Positions 8,214-16,713 of a stretch of DNA of 29,792 bases are shown piece after piece. The translations under genes and the position numbers were made by a program. Each line of letters begins with the position of its first letter. Within the stretch, counting starts at the first letter, position 1. The DNA lies in the NCBI GenBank assembly GCA_020026175.1, contig JAHHQV010000033.1, positions 1 through 29,792 on the forward strand. Reading direction: 5' to 3'. Below the pieces are notes generated by a model. That model was not told the origin of the DNA. It did no database searches and saw nothing but the letters and a program-made list of their open reading frames with translations. This DNA comes from Phocaeicola sp. (GTDB taxonomy: Bacteria > Bacteroidota > Bacteroidia > Bacteroidales > Bacteroidaceae).

Positions 8214-8764
8214 GACGTATTTTTCTGACGGGATATATGGGCTCGGGCAAGTCTACACTGGGAAGAGCATTTGCCAAGGCTTCGGGACTGGAGTTCCTTG
8301 ACCTTGACAAGTTTATAGAGGAACGTACACATCGTACGGTGAGAGAACTCTTTGAAGCAGAAGGTGAGGATTCTTTCAGACTGCTGGAAAAAAGAATGCT
8401 GTACGAAGCTGCCGAGTTTGAGGATGTCGTGATAGCATGTGGCGGTGGTACTCCGTGTTTTTTCGACAATATGGAATTTATGAACTTGTGTGGGATAACG
8501 GTTTTCCTTGATGTAAGAATGGAACGCCTGTTGGAAAGGCTTAAGGCAGCGCGTGCAGGGCGTCCTTTGCTGGCAGATAAGTCGGACGAGGAACTTTGTG
8601 CATTTGTAGAGCAAGGTCTGCAAAAAAGGCTTCCTTTTTATAGAAAGGCGAAACTTATAATAGACGGGGGGCGACTGGAAACTGTGGCACAGATAGACGA
8701 AGCCATTGGTGTGCTGGAAGGGCAGATTGAAAAATATTTGACATATAGAAATAACATAGAATAA
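8210..8764 (+). CDS. aroK: Shikimate kinase
   Basis: The enzyme phosphorylates shikimate to shikimate-3-phosphate in the pathway to chorismate and aromatic amino acids. The 184-residue protein has the family's usual length. It shows the P-loop GYMGSGKST (8-16), the LDLDKFIEE segment with Asp31/Asp33 for Mg and shikimate, Arg57 (SFRLLEKR), the shikimate-binding glycines CGGGTP (77-82) and the lid arginine segment RPLL (118-121). The start is fixed by the ATGA overlap with topA. The topA-aroK pairing has no evident functional logic beyond housekeeping. Confidence 0.96.
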   Translation: MRRIFLTGYMGSGKSTLGRAFAKASGLEFLDLDKFIEERTHRTVRELFEAEGEDSFRLLEKRMLYEAAEFEDVVIACGGGTPCFFDNMEFMNLCGITVFLDVRMERLLERLKAARAGRPLLADKSDEELCAFVEQGLQKRLPFYRKAKLIIDGGRLETVAQIDEAIGVLEGQIEKYLTYRNNIE

Positions 8765-8769
8765 TTTTG
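8737..8769 (+). promoter_or_regulatory. Candidate promoter of speA
   Basis: TTTG (8737-8740) is followed after 21 bases by TAATTTTG (8762-8769). The -7 element overlaps the aroK stop codon. This suggests that speA can be transcribed separately from topA-aroK. Confidence 0.55.
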
Positions 8770-8796
8770 TATATATTTTATTATTAGACAGAAAGA

Positions 8797-10689
8797 ATGA
8801 GAAAATGGCGTATTGAAGACTCGGAAGAACTGTATAACATTACCGGATGGGGTGTTTCCTACTTTGGTATCAACGAAAAGGGGCATGTAGTGGTGACTCC
8901 AAGAAAAGATGGTGTGGCAGTAGACCTTAAAGAGCTGGTCGATGAACTTCTGCTTAGAGATGTAACTGCACCTATGCTTGTAAGGTTCCCGGATATACTG
9001 GATAATCGTATCGAGAAAATTTTCAATTGTTTTAAGATGGCCTCGGAAGAGTATGGATATAATGCGGAAAATTTCATAATCTATCCTATCAAGGTAAATC
9101 AGATGCGTCCGGTGGTAGAGGAAATCATAAGCCACGGTAAGAAATTCAACTTGGGACTGGAGGCTGGTTCCAAACCAGAACTGCATGCAGTCATTGCCGT
9201 TAATACAGACCTTAATTCTCTCATTATCTGCAACGGATATAAGGATGAGAGTTATATAGAGTTGGCTCTTCTGGCACAGAAGATGGGAAAACGTATCTTC
9301 TTGGTAGTAGAGAAAATGAACGAACTTCGTCTTATTGCACGTATGGCAAAACAGCTTAATGTGCGGCCTAATATAGGTATACGTATAAAGTTGGCTTCTT
9401 CGGGAAGCGGGAAATGGGAAGAAAGTGGAGGTGATGCAAGCAAGTTTGGACTGACATCGAGCGAACTGCTTGAAGCTCTTGATTTTATAGAAAAGAAAGA
9501 TCTTAAAGATTGTCTTAAACTTATTCATTTCCATATAGGAAGTCAGGTGACAAAGATTCGTCGTATAAAGACTGCTTTGAGAGAGGCTTCACAATTCTAT
9601 GTCCAGCTGCATCAACTTGGATATCCTGTAGAATTTGTAGACATAGGCGGTGGTCTTGGGGTAGATTATGATGGTACACGTTCGTCAAACAGTGAAAGCA
9701 GTGTAAACTATTCCATACAAGAATATGTAAACGATTCTATCTCGATTATGGTAGATGCCAGCAACAAGAATGGTATACCGCATCCTAACATTATAACAGA
9801 GAGTGGACGCTCGCTTACTGCTCATCATTCTGTTCTTATATTTGAAGTATTGGAAACGGCATCTTTGCCATCGATGGATGATGAATTTGAGGTAAGCCCT
9901 GACGATCATGAACTGGTGCATGAATTATATAAAATATGGGATACGCTTAATCAGAGCCGTATGCTTGAGGCTTGGCATGATGCTCAGCAGATTAGAGAGG
10001 AAACTCTTGACTTGTTCAGTCATGGATTTGTGGACCTGAAGACTAGGGCACAGATTGAAAAACTGTATTGGTCTGTTACAAAAGAGATAAACCAGATTGC
10101 TTCCGGGCTGAAACATGCACCAGAAGAATTCAGAAATATTGACAAGTTGCTAGCCGACAAGTATTTTTGTAATTTCTCATTGTTCCAGTCGCTCCCAGAC
10201 TCTTGGGCTATCGACCAGATATTCCCTATCATGCCTATACAGCGTCTTGACGAGAAACCCGACCGTACAGCTACACTTCAGGACATGACTTGCGACTCGG
10301 ACGGAAAGATAGCAAACTTTGTATCTACAAGAAATGTTTCTCACGATTTACCAGTTCATTCCATAAAGGCTAAGGAGTCGTATTATATAGGTGTGTTCCT
10401 TGTAGGAGCATATCAGGAGATTTTGGGTGACATGCACAATCTCTTCGGTGATACAAATGCTGTTCATATAACAGTGAATGAAAAAGATTATAGCATAGAC
10501 CAGATTATTGATGGCGAAACAGTGGCGGAGGTGCTTGATTATGTTCAGTATAATCCGAAGAAACTTGTTCGCTCGCTAGAGACATGGGTTACTAAATCGG
10601 TAAAGGAGGGACGTATATCACTGGAAGAAGGTAAGGAGTTTCTCTCTAACTATCGTTCAGGACTATATGGATATACTTATCTGGAGTAA
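8797..10689 (+). CDS. speA: Biosynthetic arginine decarboxylase (PLP)
   Basis: SpeA converts arginine to agmatine, the entry to putrescine and spermidine synthesis. The 630-residue protein is close to the length of E. coli SpeA and belongs to the alanine-racemase-fold decarboxylases. The PLP lysine is Lys99 in YPIKVNQMR (97-105). Further motifs are FHIGSQ (about 249), the PLP-phosphate loop DIGGGLGVDYDG (about 284), ESGRS (about 333) and the C-terminal TCDSDGK loop with Cys at about 498 that acts at the partner subunit's active site. It starts 32 bases after aroK with its own promoter candidate and is followed 18 bases later by argB, joining arginine use and arginine supply. Confidence 0.96.
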   Translation: MRKWRIEDSEELYNITGWGVSYFGINEKGHVVVTPRKDGVAVDLKELVDELLLRDVTAPMLVRFPDILDNRIEKIFNCFKMASEEYGYNAENFIIYPIKVNQMRPVVEEIISHGKKFNLGLEAGSKPELHAVIAVNTDLNSLIICNGYKDESYIELALLAQKMGKRIFLVVEKMNELRLIARMAKQLNVRPNIGIRIKLASSGSGKWEESGGDASKFGLTSSELLEALDFIEKKDLKDCLKLIHFHIGSQVTKIRRIKTALREASQFYVQLHQLGYPVEFVDIGGGLGVDYDGTRSSNSESSVNYSIQEYVNDSISIMVDASNKNGIPHPNIITESGRSLTAHHSVLIFEVLETASLPSMDDEFEVSPDDHELVHELYKIWDTLNQSRMLEAWHDAQQIREETLDLFSHGFVDLKTRAQIEKLYWSVTKEINQIASGLKHAPEEFRNIDKLLADKYFCNFSLFQSLPDSWAIDQIFPIMPIQRLDEKPDRTATLQDMTCDSDGKIANFVSTRNVSHDLPVHSIKAKESYYIGVFLVGAYQEILGDMHNLFGDTNAVHITVNEKDYSIDQIIDGETVAEVLDYVQYNPKKLVRSLETWVTKSVKEGRISLEEGKEFLSNYRSGLYGYTYLE

Positions 10690-10707
10690 TCTGGGTATGA
10701 ATTTTGT

Positions 10708-11502
10708 ATGGTGATAAATAATATGAAAATGGAAAAACTTACAATAATAAAAGTAGGAGGTAAAATAGTAGAAGAACCGGATACACTGAATTGTCTGCTT
10801 GATGGTTTTGCAAGGATTCCAGGTTATAAACTATTGGTTCATGGCGGTGGCAGGTCGGCTACTAAAATGGCAGAAAGACTTGGAATAGATAGCCGTATGG
10901 TGAATGGCAGACGTATTACGGACAGTGATACTCTGAAGGTGGTGACAATGGTATATGGCGGACTAGTAAACAAGAATATTGTGGCAGGACTACAGGCAAG
11001 AGGGGTTGATGCCGTTGGTCTTACTGGTGCTGATATGAATGTCATATTGTCCGAAAAACGCCCTGTAAAGGATATTGACTACGGATATGTAGGCGATGTG
11101 AAACATGTTGACGGTGAAGTTCTGTCTTATCTTGTAGGAAAAGGTATGGTACCGGTAATGGCACCTCTGACTCACGATGGCAAAGGAAATATTCTGAATA
11201 CAAATGCTGATACAATAGCTGGAGAAATAGCCAAGGGACTCTCTTCTTATTTTGATGTTACCCTTGTGTATTGTTTCGAGAAAAAAGGTGTGCTTAGAGA
11301 TGAGAATGACGATTGTAGTGTGATAAAGGAGATTACACCCGAACTGTTCAGACAGTATGTTGACGATGGGGTGATACAGGGTGGTATGATTCCTAAACTG
11401 GAGAACTCGTTTTCGGCTATAGATAACGGTGTGAAGCAGGTGATAATAAAGCAGGCTTCGGATATAGGTGATTGTACTGCGGGTACTGTCATACGAAAAT
11501 GA
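10708..11502 (+). CDS. argB: Acetylglutamate kinase (probably N-succinylglutamate kinase in this group)
   Basis: ArgB phosphorylates the gamma-carboxyl of an N-acylated glutamate in arginine synthesis. Family motifs are the ATP lysine in KVGGK (15-19), HGGGRSAT (45-52), NGRRITD (66-72), YGGLVNKNIVAGL (83-95), LTGADMN (105-111) and NTNADTIAGEIA (about 152-163). The substrate loop reads GGGRSAT where classical enzymes have GGGP. In Bacteroides fragilis the ornithine transcarbamylase step is known to use succinylated substrate, so the real substrate here may be N-succinylglutamate; that is inference. Three possible starts exist (10708, 10723, 10729), and the last two fit the family N-terminus better. 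It follows speA by 18 bases. Confidence 0.92.
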   Translation: MVINNMKMEKLTIIKVGGKIVEEPDTLNCLLDGFARIPGYKLLVHGGGRSATKMAERLGIDSRMVNGRRITDSDTLKVVTMVYGGLVNKNIVAGLQARGVDAVGLTGADMNVILSEKRPVKDIDYGYVGDVKHVDGEVLSYLVGKGMVPVMAPLTHDGKGNILNTNADTIAGEIAKGLSSYFDVTLVYCFEKKGVLRDENDDCSVIKEITPELFRQYVDDGVIQGGMIPKLENSFSAIDNGVKQVIIKQASDIGDCTAGTVIRK

Positions 11503-11540
11503 CAGATATTTATCAAGAATGATATTTTATATTTAAATAT

Positions 11541-11594
11541 ATAGATAAGGGACAGAAGTGGATGGGGTTGATTCATCTTTTGTTCCTTATCTAT
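11541..11594 (+). repeat. 10-bp inverted repeat with a 34-base loop after argB
   Basis: ATAGATAAGG (11541-11550) pairs perfectly with CCTTATCTAT (11585-11594). It lies between the argB stop and the metallopeptidase start. There is no U-run directly after it, though TTTATTTG follows, so it may be a weak terminator, an mRNA-end structure or a leader element. This 147-base gap holds no other clear signal. Confidence 0.4.
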
Positions 11595-11649
11595 GTTTAT
11601 TTGTAGACTGTAGTTTGGTATTGAGAATAACGTATAAAAGTGAGTTGAA

Positions 11650-12366
11650 ATGAAGACTGTAATGTATGATAAGGATTTTGGTAAAGTGTTTATAACTACA
11701 CGTTCCAATGCCTGTAATATATCTATGAGGGTAAAGAAAGACGGACTGCATGTAACCGTATCTCCTTTTACTGACATGAAGCATCTGATGAGGGTATTGG
11801 CTGATTATCGTACCAGATTGCTGGATTCGTTCATGAAAATTTCACAACTCTCACAGCCGATAATCTGTGATGGCTTCAAGATCGATGCTCCTTTGTTTCG
11901 TCTTGTTGTAACGATAGGAAAAGTTAACCGTATGACTTTAGCAAAAGAAAATGACGGATTATTGCTGATATGTCCTGAGGCAATAGACTTTTCTTCTGAG
12001 AATATCCAAAACTCGCTTCATGCTGTAATAAACAGATTGTTGAAAATGCGTTCGCAAGAGGTTTTGCCTGCTCGTGTTACGGCTCTTGCATCAAAACATG
12101 GTATGAGATTCGTTGATGTTAAAATTTCTTCAGCAAAGTCCAGATGGGGCAGTTGTTCTTCAAATGCCAGTATCAGTCTGTCGTGTAACCTGCTTCTTTT
12201 GCCTGAACATCTTATAGATTATGTCATCTTGCATGAATTGGCTCATACAAGGGAGATGAATCATGGTCCCCGTTTCTGGTGTCTGCTTGATAGTATGACC
12301 GATGGTATGGCGCATGCTTTACGTAATGAGATAAGGCTGTATACTCCCGGTAGATTTTCAAAATAA
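11650..12366 (+). CDS. YgjP/SprT-like zinc metallopeptidase domain protein
   Basis: A 238-residue protein of the COG1451/YgjP-like family. The conserved block near the C-terminus reads RWGSCSS, then a hydrophobic stretch LLLLPEHLIDYVILHELAH, then NHGPRFW. The zinc ligands are His195 and His199 of HELAH, with a further His205 in the MNHG segment that matches the family's H-E-x-x-H...H-x-x-x-F-W pattern. It has no signal peptide and is presumably cytoplasmic. The physiological substrate is not established for most members, so I give no function beyond metallopeptidase fold. It runs convergently with the rhodanese gene, 28 bases apart, with no obvious terminator hairpin between them. Confidence 0.88.
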   Translation: MKTVMYDKDFGKVFITTRSNACNISMRVKKDGLHVTVSPFTDMKHLMRVLADYRTRLLDSFMKISQLSQPIICDGFKIDAPLFRLVVTIGKVNRMTLAKENDGLLLICPEAIDFSSENIQNSLHAVINRLLKMRSQEVLPARVTALASKHGMRFVDVKISSAKSRWGSCSSNASISLSCNLLLLPEHLIDYVILHELAHTREMNHGPRFWCLLDSMTDGMAHALRNEIRLYTPGRFSK

Positions 12367-12394
12367 CCAATAGGCTTGTATAGTATATACGACT

Positions 12395-12796
12395 TTATTT
12401 TTCTATATCTTTGCCTAAATCAATCCAGTTAAGGATACCTTTGTCAAGGTTATATACCGTATATCCTTTCTTGACAAGCAAGTTTGCTGCGCTTCTGCTA
12501 CGTCTGCCACTCTTGCAATAAACGGCAACTGGTTTGCTCTTATCCAATACTTCGTCGGCTATTGCAGCAAAGTTATCGTCCAGAATGTTGATGTTGATAC
12601 TGCCGGGAATATGTCCGTCACTGTATTCGGCTACAGTACGCACATCCAGTGTCTGTACGTTCTCATCTTCTATAAAGGCTTCGAACTTGTCGGATGACAG
12701 ATTAGGGAATTTGTCTTTGGTATTGGTCTTGCATGCCATCATTCCTAAAAGGAATATGCAAACAAAAAACATGAAGTAAATATTTTTCAGTAACAT
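12395..12796 (-). CDS. Rhodanese-domain lipoprotein
   Basis: A 133-residue protein with a lipoprotein signal peptide: a hydrophobic core from about 6 to 21 and LGMMAC ending at Cys22. A single rhodanese domain follows: TLDVRTVAEYSDGHIPGSIN (49-68), then the active-site loop CKSGRRS (94-100) with Cys94, then GYTVYNLDKGILNW (111-124). The intact cysteine predicts persulfide or sulfurtransferase chemistry, but the in vivo substrate is unknown. The lipid anchor puts it at the periplasmic face of a membrane. It is the last gene of the envelope operon, 14 bases after the NigD-like gene. Confidence 0.92.
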   Translation of the reverse strand: MLLKNIYFMFFVCIFLLGMMACKTNTKDKFPNLSSDKFEAFIEDENVQTLDVRTVAEYSDGHIPGSININILDDNFAAIADEVLDKSKPVAVYCKSGRRSRSAANLLVKKGYTVYNLDKGILNWIDLGKDIEK

Positions 12797-12810
12797 AATG
12801 GTGTATATTT

Positions 12811-13437
12811 TTAGTATTCAAATTCTCGGAAAGTGTTTCCTTCTTTAAAAGTATTTATCTTTACCTTTACCTTGTCTCCTTTGTTTAATTTTCCTTCATA
12901 TGGCCATAGAGGAATGGATATGTGCACATCTTTCTTGAATGCTTTATAATCGTCCATTTGGTCATGATAAATAGTCAGGGTGAGTTTGTTGTCTTTAATT
13001 CCTTCGTCAACAAAATGAAAGGCATGAGACTTGTCTTTTCCTTGAATGGAAAGAATCATGTTTATATAATTTCCCGAGCGCCATATTCTCTGTATATCCA
13101 ATGGGTCAGTCTTGATTTGACCTTTGAAGAATTCTACAGGTTGAGGTATCATTGCCAATACAGGCAGGCAACTATATAGTTTTACATTATTGTTTTCTTC
13201 ATATTCGAACATCGACAATGTTCTGTAAATAGAATCGGGAGTAAATCCGTCCAGTCCGCTACGTTCGGTTATAGAATATTGTCTGCCATTGTCGGATATT
13301 AATTCCGACAACCTGCCCGAACCGTTGGTCTTTATATCAATAAATTCGGTGATAAGATTTGGATATACAAATTCTTCCTTGCATGCACTGAATGTAGTGA
13401 TGCAAAGAAGAATAATGGTTATAGCTTTAATTTTCAT
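12811..13437 (-). CDS. NigD-like lipoprotein
   Basis: A 208-residue secreted lipoprotein with signal peptide MKIKAITIILLCITTFSAC and lipidated Cys19. The rest has the layout of Bacteroidetes NigD-like proteins: a small N-terminal barrel-like region (about 30-85), followed by a beta-sandwich with the pattern GNYINMILSIQGKDKSHAF and a terminal strand GDKVKVKINTF. No enzymatic motif is visible. Its start overlaps the acyltransferase stop (ATGA type, 4 bases), so it is translationally coupled to it. The family name is based on my recognition of the pattern; the function of NigD proteins is not defined. Confidence 0.75.
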   Translation of the reverse strand: MKIKAITIILLCITTFSACKEEFVYPNLITEFIDIKTNGSGRLSELISDNGRQYSITERSGLDGFTPDSIYRTLSMFEYEENNNVKLYSCLPVLAMIPQPVEFFKGQIKTDPLDIQRIWRSGNYINMILSIQGKDKSHAFHFVDEGIKDNKLTLTIYHDQMDDYKAFKKDVHISIPLWPYEGKLNKGDKVKVKINTFKEGNTFREFEY

Positions 13438-14588
13438 TCTTTTAAGGCTTTCAGATGATTTCTTACCGGATTGGCATACATCAGCAGGATACGTTCCTTC
13501 AAGAACTCTTCATCCTTGTTCTCTATATTGATAAGTGAAAGTTTCTTGATAAGGTAAGCATTGAACTTGGCAATGTCTTCATGGTTGTAATGATTGGTCA
13601 TCTCTTTACTACCGTTCAGTATATCGTATGCAATATAGTTTGCAGGAAACAGGCGATAGTTCTTGTGTATATGCTTGTCTATTATTTCGGATACACGTGT
13701 GAAAATCTCTGTTTTAGGCAGGTCTCTTAAAGTCTCCAACTCATCATTGATGCATTGTGCAGCCTGGAAATGTATCCTTCCCTTGTATCCGAAAATGCCG
13801 GCTTTCATATTGTCTAAGTCGTCTTTCTGGCTTTTCTTGAATCCTTCAATATCTCTTTTCAACTGCATTTCCTGAGCTTTGAGAAAATCGCATGGGTCAA
13901 ATTCATATGAAAGTGAAAGAGGTACGATGTTTAGTTCCTTAAGGCTGTCTATAACATCTCTGCTTCCACCCATGGCAAGCATTTTCAATACACTGTCTTG
14001 AGTGCGGTCGTTAGAATCTTTTGCCCTTCCTTCACGTTGTGCAATCCATATGTTCTCTTTTTTCTGTGTAACTGCAAAATGTATGTATCGAGACATCCTT
14101 GCCGATGATTCCAACATCTGCCTCATGCTCAGTGCCCTCTGTACAATAAATGCTTTGTTTACTCTTACCAGTTTCTTTATCCAAGGATAAATCAGCAGAT
14201 TGTCTCCTATGGCTATTTCTACAGTTGTAGGAAAATCATTGTCGATAAGTCCTACCGACAGGAAACCAGAGTCGAGGACAATGTCTCTGTGATTTGATAT
14301 AAAAGTATATCCTTTATCATTTTCATTTAGGGCAGAGACATCAAGATCGAACCCATCACTATATTTCTTTAGAATACCATGCAGTAAACCGTGGAATATA
14401 TTTTTCTGAACATCAAGATTTGTTTTACATTGTTTTAGGGTATGTGCCAATGCCTCTAAAGGTACATCAGGAATAACTGCCTTTACCACTTCCTGAAAAC
14501 TCTTGTCTGATAAAAGTTCCTCGAAAATCTGAGGTAACTCTTCAGGGGAATAAGGACGAATTTCGTCAAATTCTGATGGTATGTTCAT
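13434..14588 (-). CDS. PlsB/PlsC-like glycerolipid acyltransferase
   Basis: A 384-residue protein with acyltransferase motifs in order: motif I SNHRDIVLD (98-106), motif II KAFIVQR (145-151), motif III QREGRAKDSND (184-194) and motif IV IVPLSLSYE (221-229). These resemble glycerol-3-phosphate and 1-acylglycerol-3-phosphate acyltransferases, with motif III (EGR-x-K-x-x-ND) closer to PlsB. In motif I the spacing between His100 and Asp106 is five residues instead of four, although Asp102 and Asp106 both remain. No transmembrane helix is evident; the N-terminal 90 residues are helical and the C-terminal 150 are unassigned. It lies between ddl and a NigD-like lipoprotein in the envelope operon, which fits a membrane-lipid role. 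The exact acyl acceptor cannot be read from sequence. Confidence 0.82.
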   Translation of the reverse strand: MNIPSEFDEIRPYSPEELPQIFEELLSDKSFQEVVKAVIPDVPLEALAHTLKQCKTNLDVQKNIFHGLLHGILKKYSDGFDLDVSALNENDKGYTFISNHRDIVLDSGFLSVGLIDNDFPTTVEIAIGDNLLIYPWIKKLVRVNKAFIVQRALSMRQMLESSARMSRYIHFAVTQKKENIWIAQREGRAKDSNDRTQDSVLKMLAMGGSRDVIDSLKELNIVPLSLSYEFDPCDFLKAQEMQLKRDIEGFKKSQKDDLDNMKAGIFGYKGRIHFQAAQCINDELETLRDLPKTEIFTRVSEIIDKHIHKNYRLFPANYIAYDILNGSKEMTNHYNHEDIAKFNAYLIKKLSLINIENKDEEFLKERILLMYANPVRNHLKALKE

Positions 14589-14616
14589 GATTTTATATAT
14601 TAGAGTTAAACAATGA

Positions 14617-15600
14617 TTATCTTCTGCTGATGCTGTCTTCGATAATATCTGTCATAACATCCTTGATATCAATGCCGGCAGCTCTTACCTGCTGTGGAAT
14701 AAAGCTGGTGGCAGTCATACCTGGAGTCGTATTTATTTCCAGCATGTTTATTTTTTCGCCTTCGGTAATGATATAGTCTATTCTTACTATACCTTTGCAG
14801 CCGAGTATGTCATATATGGCAGATGTAAGTTTCTGTACTCGGTCTGTAAGCTCATGGCTGAGACGTGCCGGAGTGATTTCGGTAACTTCTCCTTTATATT
14901 TTGCATTATAGTCAAAAAACTCATTGTCGCTCACAACCTCTGTAATAGGGAATACGACTGATTTTTCTTTTGTCTTGTAACATCCGTTGGCAAGTTCAAT
15001 ACCGTCCATGAATGCTTCAATCATAACGTCATCCGATTCGGCAAAAGCTTCTTCAAGAGCAGATTGTATTTGTTCGGGTGTTTTCACTTTAGTTACACCA
15101 AAGCTTGAGCCGCTGGCATTAGGCTTTATGAAACATGGAAGACCGATTTTTTCGATAACTTCCTTGTCGTCTATGCCAAAGCGCTTGTTTACCAACATAG
15201 ATTCTGCTACTCTTACACCGAATCCTTTCAGATATTGGTTGAGAGTGAACTTGCTGAAAGTCATAGCAGAAACTAAGACATCGCATGTAGAGTAGGGGAT
15301 GTCGAGAAGCTCGAAGTATCCCTGAAGTATCCCGTTCTCGCCAGGAGTACCATGAATTGTTATATAGGCGAAGTCTGGCTTTATCTTTTTGTCACCATCC
15401 ATGAAACTGAAGTCATTTTTGTCTATCTTAGAGCGGTTTCCATCTTCAAGAACGGCTTCCCATGCTTTCTTGCTAAGTTCTACTATATATAAATTGTATT
15501 TTTCTTTGTCGATAAAAGAGTAAATACCTTTTGCACTGTTCATAGACACTTCATGTTCAGAAGAGTCACCGCCAGCTATGATTGCTACTGTACGTTTCAT
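14617..15600 (-). CDS. ddl: D-alanine--D-alanine ligase
   Basis: Ddl joins two D-alanines with ATP for peptidoglycan precursor synthesis. The 327-residue ATP-grasp protein shows GGDSSEHEVSMNS (10-22, with the catalytic Glu15), HGTPGENGILQGYFELLDIPY (83-103), IKPNASGSSFGV (158-169), IVRIDYI (271-277) and LEINTTPGMTATSFIPQQ (287-304), with Arg273, Glu288 and Asn290 at the expected ATP/Mg and phosphate sites. The loop CDVLVSAMTFSKF replaces the more common GSxxxxSAxxMDK, a variation I associate with Bacteroidetes. It sits 24 bases after the pseudouridine synthase gene. Confidence 0.95.
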   Translation of the reverse strand: MKRTVAIIAGGDSSEHEVSMNSAKGIYSFIDKEKYNLYIVELSKKAWEAVLEDGNRSKIDKNDFSFMDGDKKIKPDFAYITIHGTPGENGILQGYFELLDIPYSTCDVLVSAMTFSKFTLNQYLKGFGVRVAESMLVNKRFGIDDKEVIEKIGLPCFIKPNASGSSFGVTKVKTPEQIQSALEEAFAESDDVMIEAFMDGIELANGCYKTKEKSVVFPITEVVSDNEFFDYNAKYKGEVTEITPARLSHELTDRVQKLTSAIYDILGCKGIVRIDYIITEGEKINMLEINTTPGMTATSFIPQQVRAAGIDIKDVMTDIIEDSISRR

Positions 15601-15624
15601 TTTTTATATTAAGTGTTATGATTT

Positions 15625-16698
15625 TTATTCTCTGTTGCTTATGTAAGTTCTCCATCTGTTGAGGAGTGCTGTCATATCTTCAGGAAGTTCGGATGTAAAG
15701 AACATCTCTTCTTTGGTACGTGGGTGTATAAAGCCAAGAGTCTTTGCATGTAGAGCCTGGCGCGGACAAATATCAAAACAGTTGTTTACAAACTGTTTGT
15801 ATTTGCTGAAGTGTGTACCTTTCAGTATTTCGTGTCCGCCATATCTTTCGTCATTGAAAAGAACATGACCTATATGTTTCATGTGTACACGTATCTGATG
15901 TGTTCTACCTGTTTCAAGAACACATTTTACCAGTGTTACATATCCCAGCCTTTCTAATACTTGATAATGTGTAACAGCATGTTTACCCTGATTAGGGTCA
16001 TCAAGTACAGCCATTTGCATCCTGTCTCTAGGATTACGTCCTATATTCCCTATAATGGTACCTTCATCTTTCTCTACTATACCCCACACAAGAGCGTTGT
16101 ATTCTCTCTTGGTTGTCTTGTTGAAAAACTGTAGCCCGAGACTTGTTTTAGCATCTGGAGTTTTAGCTACTACAAGTAGTCCTGAAGTATCTTTATCAAT
16201 TCTATGCACCAATCCTACCTGTGGGTCGTTAGGGTCGTACGAAGGTATATTTCTGAGATGCCATGCAATGGCATTGACAAGTGTACCGGTATAATTTCCG
16301 CATCCTGGATGTACTACGAGTCCTGCAGGCTTATTTATAACCATAAGGTCATCATCCTCATAGACAACGTCCAATGGAATTTCTTCGGGTATAATGTCAT
16401 TATCATATTTAGGTCTGTCCATCATTACTGTAAGTACATCAAGAGGCTTAACCTTGTAACTGCTTTTTACAGGTTTGCCGTTTGCCATTACAAAACCTGC
16501 ATCGGCAGCGCTTTGAATTCTGTTTCTTGATGCATTTACAATCCTTTCGAACAGATATTTGTCTATTCTTACTGGCTTCTGACCTTTATCAACAACTACT
16601 TTAAAGTGTTCATAAAGCTCACCGCTTCCGTCAGTGGAATCAATATCATCAAGTGTATCTTCTATTTCATCTATGTATTCTTCTGTTTCTTCTATCAT
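15625..16698 (-). CDS. rluD: RluA/RluD-family pseudouridine synthase
   Basis: A 357-residue RNA pseudouridine synthase. An acidic N-terminal tail (1-30) precedes an S4 RNA-binding domain (about 42-92, RIDKYLFERIVNASRNRIQ). The catalytic domain has VINKPAGLVVHPG (120-132), the catalytic motif HRIDKDTSGLLVV (165-177) with Asp168, and the C-terminal GRTHQIRVHMKHIGHVLFND region. The S4 plus RluA arrangement matches RluD, which modifies the 23S rRNA helix 69 loop; RluC has a similar arrangement, so the symbol is likely but not certain. It follows the PASTA gene by 15 bases and precedes ddl. Confidence 0.92.
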   Translation of the reverse strand: MIEETEEYIDEIEDTLDDIDSTDGSGELYEHFKVVVDKGQKPVRIDKYLFERIVNASRNRIQSAADAGFVMANGKPVKSSYKVKPLDVLTVMMDRPKYDNDIIPEEIPLDVVYEDDDLMVINKPAGLVVHPGCGNYTGTLVNAIAWHLRNIPSYDPNDPQVGLVHRIDKDTSGLLVVAKTPDAKTSLGLQFFNKTTKREYNALVWGIVEKDEGTIIGNIGRNPRDRMQMAVLDDPNQGKHAVTHYQVLERLGYVTLVKCVLETGRTHQIRVHMKHIGHVLFNDERYGGHEILKGTHFSKYKQFVNNCFDICPRQALHAKTLGFIHPRTKEEMFFTSELPEDMTALLNRWRTYISNRE

Positions 16699-16713
16699 CT
16701 TGGTAATGTTAAA

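Noticed and set aside
8638..9534. 298-codon minus-strand frame opposite the aroK end and speA
   Set aside because: It covers the conserved PLP-lysine region of speA on the other strand and its translation shows no family pattern.
11541..11594. Riboswitch upstream of the metallopeptidase gene
   Set aside because: One 10-bp stem with an unstructured 34-base loop does not match a known riboswitch layout.
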